Of a DNA stretch of 64,000 nucleotides, positions 47,175 to 57,231 are shown in pieces. Positions within the stretch are counted from its first letter, which is position 1, and each line of letters opens with the position of its first letter. Below the pieces are notes generated by a model. That model did not search any database. It saw only the letters and a list, made by a program, of their open reading frames with translations, and had not been told where the DNA came from. Source of the stretch: Cyclobacteriaceae bacterium (lineage in GTDB: Bacteria; Bacteroidota; Bacteroidia; Cytophagales; Cyclobacteriaceae); assembly GCA_019638395.1 (NCBI GenBank), contig JAHBTX010000001.1, forward strand, positions 310,001 to 374,000, given 5' to 3'. The position numbers were made by a program, and so were the translations under genes.

Positions 47175-47197
47175 AAAGTTATCATGTAATAAAGTGA

Positions 47198-47205
47198 TAT
47201 ATTTG
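47198..47205 (+). promoter_or_regulatory. -7 element of the satD-like operon
   Basis: TATATTTG matches TAnnTTTG exactly and ends 22 bases before the ATG at 47228. The -33 position falls on the right arm of the palindrome, so a bound regulator would affect promoter use. Confidence 0.6.
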
Positions 47206-47227
47206 AAGAACTAATGGAACTTAAAAT

Positions 47228-47836
47228 ATGATTGCTGTCATTACAGGTGATATAATTAAGTCAAGAAGGATTACTACCAAAGCATGGTTAACTTCTCTTA
47301 AGAAAGAGCTGAACAAGCTCGGAAAAACCCCTCAACAATGGGAGATATATCGTGGCGATAGTTTTCAAGTAGAAGTAAAAAACCCCGCTGATGCGCTATT
47401 GGTTGCCATTAAAATAAAAGCAGCTATTAAGTGTCTTAAAGATGGAGATGTACGAATGGGTATAGGTATTGGCAACAAAAATTACAATGCGAGGCAAATA
47501 ACAGCGTCAAATGGCGGAGCATTTACCAATTCAGGAGAATTACTGGAAGCGCTAAAAAGTCTAAAAATGAATCTGGCTGTACGAAGTGATAACGAAAAGT
47601 TTAATTCGGAGATAAACTTGTACTTGAAACTCATCTCGATTATAATGGATAGCTGGACAATCAATGCAGCGGAAGCTATCTACACAGTGCTTGATCGCCC
47701 TGGCAAATCGCAGGAAGCATTGGGCAAGTTGTTAAAAATCAAACAGAATGCTGTAAGTACAAGATTGAAACGAGCATGTTATTATGAAATAAAAGAAGTT
47801 ATTGAAATGTATCGAACTAAAATAACCGAACTCTAA
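47228..47836 (+). CDS. SatD-like regulator
   Basis: The 202-residue cytoplasmic protein starts MIAVITGDIIKSRRI, the mark of the SatD family, continues with a nucleotide-cyclase-like alpha/beta part (IYRGDSFQVEV, DVRMGIGIG) and ends in a winged-helix-like segment (about 160-195, SQEALGKLLKIKQNAVSTRL). SatD was named from a Streptococcus stress operon; its biochemistry is not well known. The DNA-binding end and the palindrome upstream suggest autoregulation. It shares one base with the next gene, which encodes a DUF3307 membrane protein. Confidence 0.75.
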   Translation: MIAVITGDIIKSRRITTKAWLTSLKKELNKLGKTPQQWEIYRGDSFQVEVKNPADALLVAIKIKAAIKCLKDGDVRMGIGIGNKNYNARQITASNGGAFTNSGELLEALKSLKMNLAVRSDNEKFNSEINLYLKLISIIMDSWTINAAEAIYTVLDRPGKSQEALGKLLKIKQNAVSTRLKRACYYEIKEVIEMYRTKITEL

Positions 47837-48543
47837 TGCTGCTATTGATTAAACTACTGCTGGCACATTTGATTGGAGATTTTTTTCTTCAACCGAAAAA
47901 ATGGGTTAAGGAGAAAGAGTCAAAAAAGTTATTGGCTATTCCACTATACCTGCATGCGTTAGTACATGGACTTCTGGTAATGCTATTGGTTTGGGATTGG
48001 GCCTTTTGGGCATGGGGATTACTTGTTCTGCTTATTCATTTAATAATTGACAGTGTAAAGCTTCATCTTCAAAAAGATGATACCAAACGTGAGTGGTTTT
48101 TCATAGATCAACTTGCACATCTGTTGTCGTTATATCTGATCTATTGCCTGTATCAGGGATACTTTGAATTTAATACTACTTTCTTCAATGAGGCTAACTA
48201 CCTCATCGCTACGATACTTGTATTTTTAACAAAACCATGTTCCTATTTTGTGAAAATATTCATTAGTCGTTGGCAGCCAAATGAACCAACCGAACCGAAC
48301 ACCTCATTACATGATGCCGGTTTGTACATTGGGATACTCGAACGATTATTTGTTTTTACGTTTGTGGTAACCAATAATTGGGAAGCAATTGGGTTTTTAC
48401 TTGCTGCCAAGTCCGTATTCCGCTTTGGTGATTTAACAAATGCAAAGGACAGAAAATTAACAGAGTATATTTTAATTGGTACTTTTTTAAGTTTTGGCAT
48501 TGCCATACTTGGGGGAATGATTTATCGGATATTTGTTCCATAA
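47836..48543 (+). CDS. DUF3307 membrane protein
   Basis: The 235-residue protein has about six membrane helices and the DUF3307 start LIKLLLAHLIGDFFLQPKKWV. Conserved histidines and acids in the membrane (HLIGDFF, HALVHG, HLIIDSVKLHL, DQLAHL) are spaced as in a metal or proton site. The family is of unknown function and often sits beside SatD-like genes. Translation is coupled to the SatD-like gene by a TAATG overlap. Confidence 0.8.
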   Translation: MLLLIKLLLAHLIGDFFLQPKKWVKEKESKKLLAIPLYLHALVHGLLVMLLVWDWAFWAWGLLVLLIHLIIDSVKLHLQKDDTKREWFFIDQLAHLLSLYLIYCLYQGYFEFNTTFFNEANYLIATILVFLTKPCSYFVKIFISRWQPNEPTEPNTSLHDAGLYIGILERLFVFTFVVTNNWEAIGFLLAAKSVFRFGDLTNAKDRKLTEYILIGTFLSFGIAILGGMIYRIFVP

Positions 48544-48562
48544 CCTGCCGCCCATATATTAA

Positions 48563-48586
48563 AAATGCGGGCCATTGCCCGCATTT
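48563..48586. terminator. Bidirectional terminator between the DUF3307 gene and pckG
   Basis: A perfect 10-bp stem (AAATGCGGGC / GCCCGCATTT) with loop CATT lies midway between two convergent genes, with A-rich sequence on the left and T-rich on the right. Confidence 0.88.
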
Positions 48587-48611
48587 CTTAAAATCTAATC
48601 TGAACTAACTC

Positions 48612-50480
48612 CTAATCCTCATCGCCATCATCAATCCGCTCGGGTTCCAGACTCCACTTGGCGGGTGAGCGCCACAAACTGGATAACAACAACTCGCGCA
48701 TGAAGATAAATTCTTTCGGCAGTTTATCGTACATCTTTTCGAACAGCTCTACGTGTTGCAGCAATTCGGCTTTCCATTCTTCACGGTCAATGTCCATAAT
48801 GCTATCAAATTGTTCGTTGGTAAAATCCAATCCGCTCCAATCAATATCATCGTAAGTCGGCATCCACCCTATCGGACTCTCCACCGCATTGGCTTCACCA
48901 CGTATCTTCAACACAATCCATTTTAAAATGCGCATGTTATCGCCAAAGCCCGGCCAGATAAACTTGCCTTCGGCATCTTTACGGAACCAGTTCACACCAA
49001 AAATACGAGGCGGTGCGGGCAAGCCTCGTCCAAACTGCAACCAATGGTTAAAGTAATCGCCCATGTGGTAACCACAGAACGGCAACATGGCAAACGGATC
49101 GCGTCTTACTTTTCCTACTTCACCAAAAGCGGCTGCAGTAGTTTCGGAACCCATAGTAGAAGCTAAGTAAACACCATAGGCCCAGTTGCTGGATTGATAT
49201 ACCAACGGAATGGTTGTACTTCTTCGGCCTCCAAACACAAACGCACTTACCGGAACTCCGTTCGGGTTTTCCCATTGCGGATCAATTACCGGATTATTAC
49301 CAGCCGCAACGGTAAAGCGACTGTTAGGATGTGCGGCAGGTTTACCCGAAGCAGGATCCCACTTTTGTCCGCGCCAGTCGGTAAGATTTTTAGGTGGCTC
49401 TTTGGTCATGCCTTCCCACCACACATCGCCATCTTCGGTTATGGCTACGTTGGTAAAGATGGTATCGCGCGCAATGGTAGCCATTGCATTGGGATTCGTT
49501 TTTTCATTGGTGCCGGGTGCTACACCAAAATATCCGGCTTCGGGATTGATCGCGTAAAGCTTACCATCCTTGCCGGGTTTTATCCACGCAATGTCATCGC
49601 CTACGGTAGTAACCTTCCAACCGTTTAATGCTTTGGGTGGAATAATCATAGCGAAATTGGTTTTACCACATGCACTTGGAAAGGCAGCCGCTACATAATC
49701 CTTTTTACCATCGGGACTTTCTACACCTAATAGCAACATGTGTTCGGCCAACCAGTTTTCATCGCGACCAATAACAGAAGCAATGCGCAAGGCAAAACAT
49801 TTTTTACCGAGCAACGCATTACCACCATAACCTGAACCGTAGGAAACAATAGCCCGCTCTTCCGGATAATGCACAATATATTTGGTGGTAGCATTGGTTG
49901 GCCACTTGGCATCGGCCTCGCCTGGATTTAACGGTGCGCCAACGGTGTGTAAACATTTTACAAACTCACCATCGTTGCCCAGTACTTGCAGTACTTTGGT
50001 TCCTACGCGTGTCATCAAATGCATATTCACCACTACGTATTCTGAATCAGTAATCTCAATACCAATCTGTGAAATATCAGAACCCACCGGCCCCATGCTG
50101 AAGGGAATAACATACATGGTGCGACCTTTCATGCAGCCTTGCAATAACGGCAGCAAGGTTTGTTTCATTTGTTTTGGATCTACCCAGTTGTTGGTAGGCC
50201 CGGCATCGTCTTTACGCTTGCTGCAGATGTAGGTGCGATCTTCTACGCGCGCTACATCGCTGGGATCGGAAAAGCATGCAAAGCTATTGGGGCGCTTTTT
50301 GGGATTGAGTCGGATGAAGGTGCCTTTATCCACCAGCAGGTTACACAATTCATCGTATTCTGTTTTGGAACCATCGCACCAGCGAATGCGATCGGGAGTA
50401 CATAATGCGGCAACTTCATCTATCCATGCTGTAAGCTCTGAATGGGTTACAGTTGGCTTTTCTTGCGTAAGCGTTAACAT
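48612..50480 (-). CDS. pckG: Phosphoenolpyruvate carboxykinase (GTP)
   Basis: The 622-residue gluconeogenic enzyme converts oxaloacetate and GTP to PEP. The kinase loop [12 protein letters not shown], the VGDDIAW metal motif and the [13 protein letters not shown] segment identify the GTP type, not the ATP type. I start at ATG 50480 ([10 protein letters not shown]); the frame can be extended by TTG to 50504 without family sequence. It fits a lifestyle that builds sugars from acids, including acetoacetate entering through the CoA-transferase at 20.7 kb. Confidence 0.96.
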   Translation of the reverse strand: MLTLTQEKPTVTHSELTAWIDEVAALCTPDRIRWCDGSKTEYDELCNLLVDKGTFIRLNPKKRPNSFACFSDPSDVARVEDRTYICSKRKDDAGPTNNWVDPKQMKQTLLPLLQGCMKGRTMYVIPFSMGPVGSDISQIGIEITDSEYVVVNMHLMTRVGTKVLQVLGNDGEFVKCLHTVGAPLNPGEADAKWPTNATTKYIVHYPEERAIVSYGSGYGGNALLGKKCFALRIASVIGRDENWLAEHMLLLGVESPDGKKDYVAAAFPSACGKTNFAMIIPPKALNGWKVTTVGDDIAWIKPGKDGKLYAINPEAGYFGVAPGTNEKTNPNAMATIARDTIFTNVAITEDGDVWWEGMTKEPPKNLTDWRGQKWDPASGKPAAHPNSRFTVAAGNNPVIDPQWENPNGVPVSAFVFGGRRSTTIPLVYQSSNWAYGVYLASTMGSETTAAAFGEVGKVRRDPFAMLPFCGYHMGDYFNHWLQFGRGLPAPPRIFGVNWFRKDAEGKFIWPGFGDNMRILKWIVLKIRGEANAVESPIGWMPTYDDIDWSGLDFTNEQFDSIMDIDREEWKAELLQHVELFEKMYDKLPKEFIFMRELLLSSLWRSPAKWSLEPERIDDGDED

Positions 50481-50563
50481 CTGAGTTAGGGTTTGATGCC
50501 CCAAATGTAGTAAGGCAAAACCTCAAAATGAAGCTTTGCAAACGTTTGAAACGATGATTTTTG

Positions 50564-52861
50564 TCAGAAATCTACGCGATAGGCCAATACCGGTATGATT
50601 CCCAGTTGGTACTTAGTGGTTTCCTTTTGCAGGAACGTATCGAAGTACGTGAAGGCCGTGTTCTGTTGGCTGGTAACGTTTTGTATGTCGATAGAAAGTG
50701 TGCGCGTATAACCCGGTTTGTTTTTACGCCAGCTTACCCGAAGATCAGTTCTGAAATAATCAGGCAACCGAAGATAGCCATTTGCTTCATTGTAAATGGT
50801 GGTACCCACTTGTTGCGAAGTAGCAAGATCAATCAAAGGCTGACGAAGCCCTCCGAGGTAAAGTGCGCGGGCATGTACTCCGAAAGACCGATTCTTTTTG
50901 TTCCACTCCTTACCTACCAACAAGCTGCTGGTGAATTTGGTATTGAAGCGACTGTTCAGATACGTGCTGCCATTGTAAAACTTCGCTTCGTAACGCGAGC
51001 CCGATAAAATGAAGTAGAGATTGTTATAAAACCGTTTCTCCAAACTTGCTTCCAAGCCGTAGTGGCGACCTTTGCCCGTGTTTACAAGCGTATCGTTCCA
51101 GATGTAACCATCCCACTGGTTAAGAGTTGAATAATAAGGAGCATCACGTACCACCGGTGCATTTACAATCCAATGATAGAATGCGGAGGTGGTTAATTTT
51201 AATTCGCCTGGTAATTGTGTTTTCCATTCGGCTAAAGCCTGATGACTTCGGGTAAATCCTATTCCCTTACTACCCACCACCAAATAGTTTTGAGTTTGCT
51301 GCATCTGGCTCGTGGTTCCGGCAGAAAGCGATACCACATTATTCTTTCCAGATTTGGTTACACTTAGTTTGGGCTCCCACGAATCGGTATTATTGAATGC
51401 GAAGCGGGCATATTGCAAACCGGCATTAACCTGCCAGGTACCCACATACTTTGTCCACGATGCGTAGGGTTGCAAAAGCAAACCGTTTACATTACCACGG
51501 ACAGAAGGTGTAAAAATATCCAGATATGCCTGTGTAATAGTTTCGCTTTTCAGGTACTGTTGATATTGATTTAATCGCACACCGGTTTCCAAGTTTCCAT
51601 ACATACCTAATTTGCGATTTGCTTTCACAAAACCTGAAATAATAATATTAGTTGCATCATAGCTTTCCCTAAATACGTGTGGCGTATTTGGATCTTGTAA
51701 CGGCATACTTTGCGAGTTACGCTCCTGAACTTGTCCTGAAAAAGATAAACCTGTTGCAAAATTCCAGGTGCCGGGTTTAAAATGATTTACCAAGCCTACA
51801 CCATAAGTAAACCCTTCAAAGGTTATATCATACCGATCCTTCTCTTCTTCCCACTCTTCTTCAGGCTTTGCTTCAAAAACATTTTTGCTGCTGCCCATAA
51901 AACCAAACACCGAATGCTCGCCTCCATTTTTGTGCGGTGCATTTACCTTAAAAGTTAAATCCTGAAAGTTGATGGCCTCATCTCCAAAATCAACACCCAT
52001 GCTACTTAACAAACCAATGGTTGAATACCGATAGTTAACCAGAAATGAACTTCCTTTTTCTTTATTCAATGGTCCTTCAGCCGCCAGATCTAATCCTATA
52101 AGCGAAGCTTGTGCCGTGTATTGCATTTTATCGGTAGCACCTGCACGCAGTTTCATGTCCATAATTCCCGCAAGGCCATTACCATAACCAGTTGGTAAAT
52201 AACCCGACCGAAAATCGGTGCGATCCAAAACCTGCGAACTCAAAATACTAACCCCACCACCATTGGCGGTTGGCTTATCGCCCATCGTTCCGGCATTAGC
52301 CAAATGATTTGGATTAACGACATCCAACCCTTCTATGCGCCACAGCACATAGTTAGGTGAATAGCCTTTCACGATAATCGAGTTGGCCTGATCATTCGCT
52401 GCAATAACACCGGGGTAAGACGTAAGCATGCGCACGGGATCAAAAAAGTTAGCGGGCACGCGGAGTGTCTTCTCAATGGAAACTGAAGTTAAACCCGTGC
52501 CGTTCACAGGCTCCGGGCTCACTACAATTTCTTGCAACTCCGTAGGTACTTCTTCCAGCGTAAGAAACAAGTTGGTTGTCTTTCCGGCTATCACCAACAA
52601 CTCGCTTTCGCGGGATTGATACCCGGTAAAACTAATGACAAGTTTATAGCGACCCGGTGCAAGTTGAAATGAGAATTTACCAACATCATTGGCAGCTATT
52701 CCGGCAACAGGTGTTTCTGAATTTTGATAGGCTGCCACACTGGCGCCTATCAACGCGTCTCCCGAAACACTTTTAATCTTTCCCGAGACAGTGCCGGTGA
52801 TTTCCTGTGCGTAGGAAAACACAGCTAACACCAACCCTACCAACAAAATAAAAACCCGCAC
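50564..52861 (-). CDS. TonB-dependent outer-membrane receptor
   Basis: The 765-residue protein has a signal peptide (MRVFILLVGLVLAVFSYAQ), a carboxypeptidase-regulatory-like domain (about 25-107), a plug (about 115-235, SIIVKGYSPNYVLWRIEGLD) and a barrel ending in VLAYRVDF. The start codon is GTG. Coming 16 bases after a sugar isomerase gene on the same strand, it is probably the importer for the sugar cluster upstream, although no SusD is present. Confidence 0.9.
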   Translation of the reverse strand: MRVFILLVGLVLAVFSYAQEITGTVSGKIKSVSGDALIGASVAAYQNSETPVAGIAANDVGKFSFQLAPGRYKLVISFTGYQSRESELLVIAGKTTNLFLTLEEVPTELQEIVVSPEPVNGTGLTSVSIEKTLRVPANFFDPVRMLTSYPGVIAANDQANSIIVKGYSPNYVLWRIEGLDVVNPNHLANAGTMGDKPTANGGGVSILSSQVLDRTDFRSGYLPTGYGNGLAGIMDMKLRAGATDKMQYTAQASLIGLDLAAEGPLNKEKGSSFLVNYRYSTIGLLSSMGVDFGDEAINFQDLTFKVNAPHKNGGEHSVFGFMGSSKNVFEAKPEEEWEEEKDRYDITFEGFTYGVGLVNHFKPGTWNFATGLSFSGQVQERNSQSMPLQDPNTPHVFRESYDATNIIISGFVKANRKLGMYGNLETGVRLNQYQQYLKSETITQAYLDIFTPSVRGNVNGLLLQPYASWTKYVGTWQVNAGLQYARFAFNNTDSWEPKLSVTKSGKNNVVSLSAGTTSQMQQTQNYLVVGSKGIGFTRSHQALAEWKTQLPGELKLTTSAFYHWIVNAPVVRDAPYYSTLNQWDGYIWNDTLVNTGKGRHYGLEASLEKRFYNNLYFILSGSRYEAKFYNGSTYLNSRFNTKFTSSLLVGKEWNKKNRSFGVHARALYLGGLRQPLIDLATSQQVGTTIYNEANGYLRLPDYFRTDLRVSWRKNKPGYTRTLSIDIQNVTSQQNTAFTYFDTFLQKETTKYQLGIIPVLAYRVDF

Positions 52862-52877
52862 TGCTTTAGTCCTTTAC

Positions 52878-53729
52878 TTAACGAATTGTCTTAATGTACT
52901 TGATTGAATTCTCGATGCTTTGCATAGAATTTACCGGATAGGTTTCCTGTTCGATGAAATAGTTTTTCAATCCGGCCTTCTTTGCCTGTGCAAAGAGTTT
53001 GGTAAAATCAATTGAGCCCGTGCCTACATCAGCATTGCGATCCTGATTTGTCTTATCCATATCCTTCACATGCCATAACGGGAAACGGCCCGGATGTTTC
53101 TCGAAGTAAGCAACAGGATCTTTACCTGCACGCACTACCCAGTAAATATCCATTTCAATACTTACTAATTTGGGATCGAGTAGTGTAAGCATTTCATCAA
53201 AAATTACTTTGCCTTCCACTTGTTCAAATTCAAAAGCATGGTTGTGGTAACCCATTTTTAACTTATACTTCTTGGCTACTTCACCGGCTTTATTTAATAC
53301 TTCGCAGGTTCGTTTTAAATCATCCAGCGTAGCATAATATTTTTTATCCATCCAGGGAACTACTACAAACTTCTGCCCGATTGCTTTTGCATCGGCACAT
53401 ACTTGTTCCCAACCACTTTCGGCCAGGTTAATTCCATAATGACCGCTCACTACTTTTACACCAAGGGTATCGAGATAGCTTTTAAATTCTGCAACCGGCA
53501 TTCCAAATAATTGTCCGTTGTTATAGCCATAGGTTTCCACTTCGGTATAACCCCAGGCCGCTACCGATTTTAAAACTCCTTTTGGATCGTTGCCGATCAC
53601 ATCGCGCAACGAGTAAAGTTGTAACCCAACAGGTTTACCTTTGCCTTTTGCTTCAGCAAAAAAAGAAGGCAGCGTCAGTAATCCGGCTGTAGCCAGGGCT
53701 GAACTTTGAATAAATCGTCTTCTATCCAT
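52878..53729 (-). CDS. Exported sugar phosphate isomerase/epimerase-like TIM barrel
   Basis: The 283-residue protein starts with a Tat signal (MDRRRFIQSSALATAGLLTL), so it is exported folded, probably with a bound metal. The mature part is a xylose-isomerase-like (AP endonuclease 2) barrel: KPVGLQLYSLRDV, YHNHAFEFEQ, SIEMDIYWVVRAG and PLWHVKDMD carry the expected Glu, Asp and His metal ligands. Members include epimerases and 3-keto-sugar enzymes. It belongs to the sugar cluster. The 87 bases upstream hold a 7-bp inverted repeat (GACGGCT/AGCCGTC, 53766-53795). Confidence 0.82.
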   Translation of the reverse strand: MDRRRFIQSSALATAGLLTLPSFFAEAKGKGKPVGLQLYSLRDVIGNDPKGVLKSVAAWGYTEVETYGYNNGQLFGMPVAEFKSYLDTLGVKVVSGHYGINLAESGWEQVCADAKAIGQKFVVVPWMDKKYYATLDDLKRTCEVLNKAGEVAKKYKLKMGYHNHAFEFEQVEGKVIFDEMLTLLDPKLVSIEMDIYWVVRAGKDPVAYFEKHPGRFPLWHVKDMDKTNQDRNADVGTGSIDFTKLFAQAKKAGLKNYFIEQETYPVNSMQSIENSIKYIKTIR

Positions 53730-53816
53730 AAAATTTTTAATTAAGCTTATTTATCAAGGCGTCAAGACGGCTGTAAATTTTGTTTAATAGCCGTCAGACA
53801 CCTCTTACCTTAAAAA

Positions 53817-56800
53817 TCATTTACCCAATGTAAGTTGACTAAACATAAACAAGTTTTCGTCACCTGCCTGATCATTTTTGAATACCAATACAACATTGTG
53901 TTTACCGTTAACCGGTTTAAACCCAATACCCGATGGTCGCATGTACACACCGGCCTGCACTTCGATTTTGGGTGCATTGGCAAAGCTTACAGTTCCTAAC
54001 TTGGTCCCTTCGGTAGAGTCAAGCCAAACTTCAATAGTTCCACTTTTCATGTTGCCCATTTCGGCAATTACAAAACTCATACTACTTACACCAGTCAAAT
54101 CAACATTGGCGAATGTAGCAGTCGCATTGTTTTTAATATTCTCTGCAATCTGGAAGCCACCCGCATTCAACTTGCGTGCACCACCTGTAAGAGAAGCTGC
54201 TGCTGCCGAAAGCGCAGGCGATTTAAATACATATTGTTTGGTTGTACTTAACGAAGGCATGCCATTGGCACCATTATCTTCATACGTGGCCGTTAGTACA
54301 TAAGCCGATGTTAAAGCCGGACCCGGAGGCGGCACAACAGCAAAAGATGATTTGCCAGTTAAAGGCAAACTCTTTACCGCATCTTCTTTGGCTAATGATA
54401 AAATGTATTCTACCATTTGCACGGTTTGAGCTTTTGTTAATTGTGGATGCGCAGCCATAGCTACTTCGCCCCAGTTGCCTGAACCACCATTTAAAATTTT
54501 ATCGCTCAGCACTTCAGTAGCGCGTACATCTTTTGCGTAACGCTTAGCTACATCGCGGTAACTTGGCCCTGCCGATTTCTGATCAACCAAATGGCAAGAC
54601 TTACAATCGCTTTCCGCGATCAGTAATTTACCGGGCAACTCGGCACGTTGATGGCCTTGTGCAATAGCGGTCATGTCGTAGCCTTGCGGATGGTAGTCCA
54701 TTGTAATTTTTACACGCTCGGCAGTAATCTTGCCATCGGCAGTAGAACCATCTTCCTTATCGGTTACGGTTACTTTATAATCAATTGCACTACCCTGAAT
54801 ATAATAATCTGCATTTCCACTTACTGAAATTTCGATTGCGGGAGGTTCGTTGCCGGCAATGATTACAACCTCATCTGATGCTTTTGCGCCTTTTGCATCA
54901 ATGGCTGTAATCTTTGGCCGATAGATGCCAGCTTTATCAAATGTAAAACTGAAATCTGGTGTAGTTGATTTTGTTACGGTACCATTCAATTCCATTTCAT
55001 ACGAAACTGCATCGCCATCCGGATCGGTTGTGCCCGCAGCTGAAACAGTTCCTTCCAACGGCAACGCGCCAGAAATTTTGCTAGCGCTTACTACCACTTG
55101 TGGCGGGCGGTTGCCACCATTAAAATCAATCCGTGATAAACGTGCATCCTGATTTTGTTTGAACCATTGTGTACCATACTCCAATGTGTACAACTTACCA
55201 TCGGGCCCAAAAGCCATATCGATAATGTTGTTGAATGGCATGTTCGGCAAGAACGGTTCGATATCCATAATGGCGCCCTTCTCATTCATGGTAACCAAAT
55301 GAATCCAATTGCGCATCCAATCGTAGATAATCAACTTGCCATCAAAATAATCAGGATATGCTTCAGCCTTTCCTTTAAAATCTTCTGAATAATAAACCGG
55401 TCCGGCCATAGCATTACGACCACCGGTTTTCATTAATGGGAAATCCGGTGAAGCATCATAAGGATACCAGATAAATGGAGCGCTTACAGCCGGTAATTCC
55501 GTTTTACCGGTGTTGTTAGGCGATGTATTGATGGGTTTGGTTGGATCATGCTTCGCTCCTGTTGTCTTGGTTTCGAAATCATGTTTTCCATAGGCATAGT
55601 TACCACCCACAAACAAAGGCCAACCAAAGTACCCGGCTTTCTGGGCTTGGTTCACTTCATCGTAACCACGTGGTCCGCGTTCAGGACTATCATTACCGGC
55701 ATCGGGGCCAACTTCACCCCAATAAAGAAAACCGGTTTTCTTATCAATCGAAATACGATACGGGTTACGGTTACCCATTACATAAATCTCAGGGCGTGTT
55801 TTTTCCTCACCTTTCGGGAAGAGGTTGCCTTCCGGAATTGTATAGGATCCATCGGCTTGTGGTTTGATGCGCAGAATCTTTCCTCTTAAATCGTTGGTAT
55901 TGGAAGATGTACCTTGTGCATCGAAAGGTGAGCGGCCCGCACGTTCATCAGACGGACTAAATCCATCCGATTCAAACGGACTGGTGTTGTCACCCGTTGA
56001 TAAGAATAGATTTCCATCTGGAGCAAACGTAAGTGAACCACCTGTGTGGCAACATTTGTCTCGTTGTGTAGGCACTTCCAGTATTTGTACTTCGCTGGCC
56101 TGGTCTATTTTCTTACCATCAAATACAAAGCGCGATAATACATTGGCCGATTTTTCAGGATGCGAGTAATAAATGTATAACCAATTATTTTTTTCGAAAT
56201 CAGGATCGGCAGTTATACCAAGCATACCATCTTCGTATTTGGTCCAGACATTAAACGTATTGATCTGGTTAATCGAATCCGTTTTAGGATCATAGAGTTT
56301 AACAGCACCCTTGCGTTCGATAAAAATAATGCGGCTATCCGGCAGAATGGTCATTTCGGTAGGTTCATCAAAATTGTTGCCCAGTACATTTTTGGTAAAG
56401 CGGTTTTCTTCGGGCACACGCTTAGCCCGTGCTTTCGCGAAGTCAGGTTTCTTCTCACCTATCGCATATTTAATTCCCTGATACAAATGACTTAAGAATA
56501 ATTCTTCGCTAAACGATTCATCAGTATGACCGAGGCCGGTATAAAACGAACGACCACCATCAAAATCATGATACCAGGCTATGGGATGATTCTCACCATT
56601 CTCACCACCCTGATAGCTGGTTTCATCCAGATTATATAAAACTGTTATCTCATCCGATATCTTTTTATAATTGTACAACTCATCGGTACGAATCCATTCG
56701 TCAGGTAAGTTGTCTTCACCAAATGGTTTTACCTTTTTAAATTTTGCCTCTTGAATTTGCGGATGACTTTTAAAATAAGCACCCACCAGTTTACCATACC

Positions 56801-57155
56801 ACCACCAATCGTACTCGGTATCTGCGGCAGCATGAATACCCACATAACCTCCACCGGACTGAATGAAACGCATGAACTGATTTTGTTGCTGCTGATCCAA
56901 TACATCGCCAGTAGTACTCAGAAAAATCACGGCTCTGTATTTCTTTAGATTCTCTTCGGTAAATACGTCCGCTGACTCGGTGGTATCAACTGCAAAACCT
57001 TTTTCGGCACCAAGCTTAATTAATGCAGCTTTGCCCGCTGTAATGGATTGGTGCCTGAAACCTTTCGTTTTGGAAAACACCAACACGCGTGGGGTTTCCC
57101 GGGTACAGGCGTAAAGAATAATGCAGCAACTTAAAAGAATAAAAAGCTTTTTCAT
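53817..57155 (-). CDS. ThuA / PQQ-type sugar dehydrogenase / PKD / cytochrome c fusion lipoprotein
   Basis: The 1112-residue lipoprotein (lipobox YAC, Cys17) chains several modules: ThuA-like domain (about 22-235, RVLVFSKTKGFRHQSI, GGGYVGIHAAADTEYDWW), a soluble glucose/sorbosone-dehydrogenase-like six-blade propeller (about 250-675, FAPDGNLFLSTGDNTSPFES), a PKD domain (about 680-770), a cytochrome c domain with heme site Cys851-Cys854-His855 (CKSCH) and probable Met900 ligand, and a beta-sandwich of carbohydrate-binding type (about 960-1112). Such a chain could oxidise a sugar and pass the electrons to its own heme. The heme domain closely resembles the separate cytochrome at 57.9 kb. Other explanations, such as a binding-only propeller, remain open. 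Confidence 0.85.
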   Translation of the reverse strand: MKKLFILLSCCIILYACTRETPRVLVFSKTKGFRHQSITAGKAALIKLGAEKGFAVDTTESADVFTEENLKKYRAVIFLSTTGDVLDQQQQNQFMRFIQSGGGYVGIHAAADTEYDWWWYGKLVGAYFKSHPQIQEAKFKKVKPFGEDNLPDEWIRTDELYNYKKISDEITVLYNLDETSYQGGENGENHPIAWYHDFDGGRSFYTGLGHTDESFSEELFLSHLYQGIKYAIGEKKPDFAKARAKRVPEENRFTKNVLGNNFDEPTEMTILPDSRIIFIERKGAVKLYDPKTDSINQINTFNVWTKYEDGMLGITADPDFEKNNWLYIYYSHPEKSANVLSRFVFDGKKIDQASEVQILEVPTQRDKCCHTGGSLTFAPDGNLFLSTGDNTSPFESDGFSPSDERAGRSPFDAQGTSSNTNDLRGKILRIKPQADGSYTIPEGNLFPKGEEKTRPEIYVMGNRNPYRISIDKKTGFLYWGEVGPDAGNDSPERGPRGYDEVNQAQKAGYFGWPLFVGGNYAYGKHDFETKTTGAKHDPTKPINTSPNNTGKTELPAVSAPFIWYPYDASPDFPLMKTGGRNAMAGPVYYSEDFKGKAEAYPDYFDGKLIIYDWMRNWIHLVTMNEKGAIMDIEPFLPNMPFNNIIDMAFGPDGKLYTLEYGTQWFKQNQDARLSRIDFNGGNRPPQVVVSASKISGALPLEGTVSAAGTTDPDGDAVSYEMELNGTVTKSTTPDFSFTFDKAGIYRPKITAIDAKGAKASDEVVIIAGNEPPAIEISVSGNADYYIQGSAIDYKVTVTDKEDGSTADGKITAERVKITMDYHPQGYDMTAIAQGHQRAELPGKLLIAESDCKSCHLVDQKSAGPSYRDVAKRYAKDVRATEVLSDKILNGGSGNWGEVAMAAHPQLTKAQTVQMVEYILSLAKEDAVKSLPLTGKSSFAVVPPPGPALTSAYVLTATYEDNGANGMPSLSTTKQYVFKSPALSAAAASLTGGARKLNAGGFQIAENIKNNATATFANVDLTGVSSMSFVIAEMGNMKSGTIEVWLDSTEGTKLGTVSFANAPKIEVQAGVYMRPSGIGFKPVNGKHNVVLVFKNDQAGDENLFMFSQLTLGK

Positions 57156-57201
57156 TTGTGAAGATATGTGTAATAAATCGTTGACTAAACTATAGCTAAA
57201 G

Positions 57202-57231
57202 AAAAAAACCTCTTCTGGTTAAAGAGGTTTT
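57202..57231 (-). terminator. Terminator of the oxidoreductase-isomerase-cytochrome-DUF1080 operon
   Basis: On the minus strand AAAACCTCTT (57231-57222) pairs over 10 bp with AAGAGGTTTT (57214-57205), followed by more T. The stem includes the last codons of the DUF1080 gene. It separates this operon from the fusion lipoprotein gene that follows. Confidence 0.85.

Noticed and set aside
53757-53800. GACGGCT/AGCCGTC inverted repeat as a terminator of the fusion gene
   Set aside because: The 7-bp stem has a 16-base loop and no following T-run, so it is left as a weak hairpin only.
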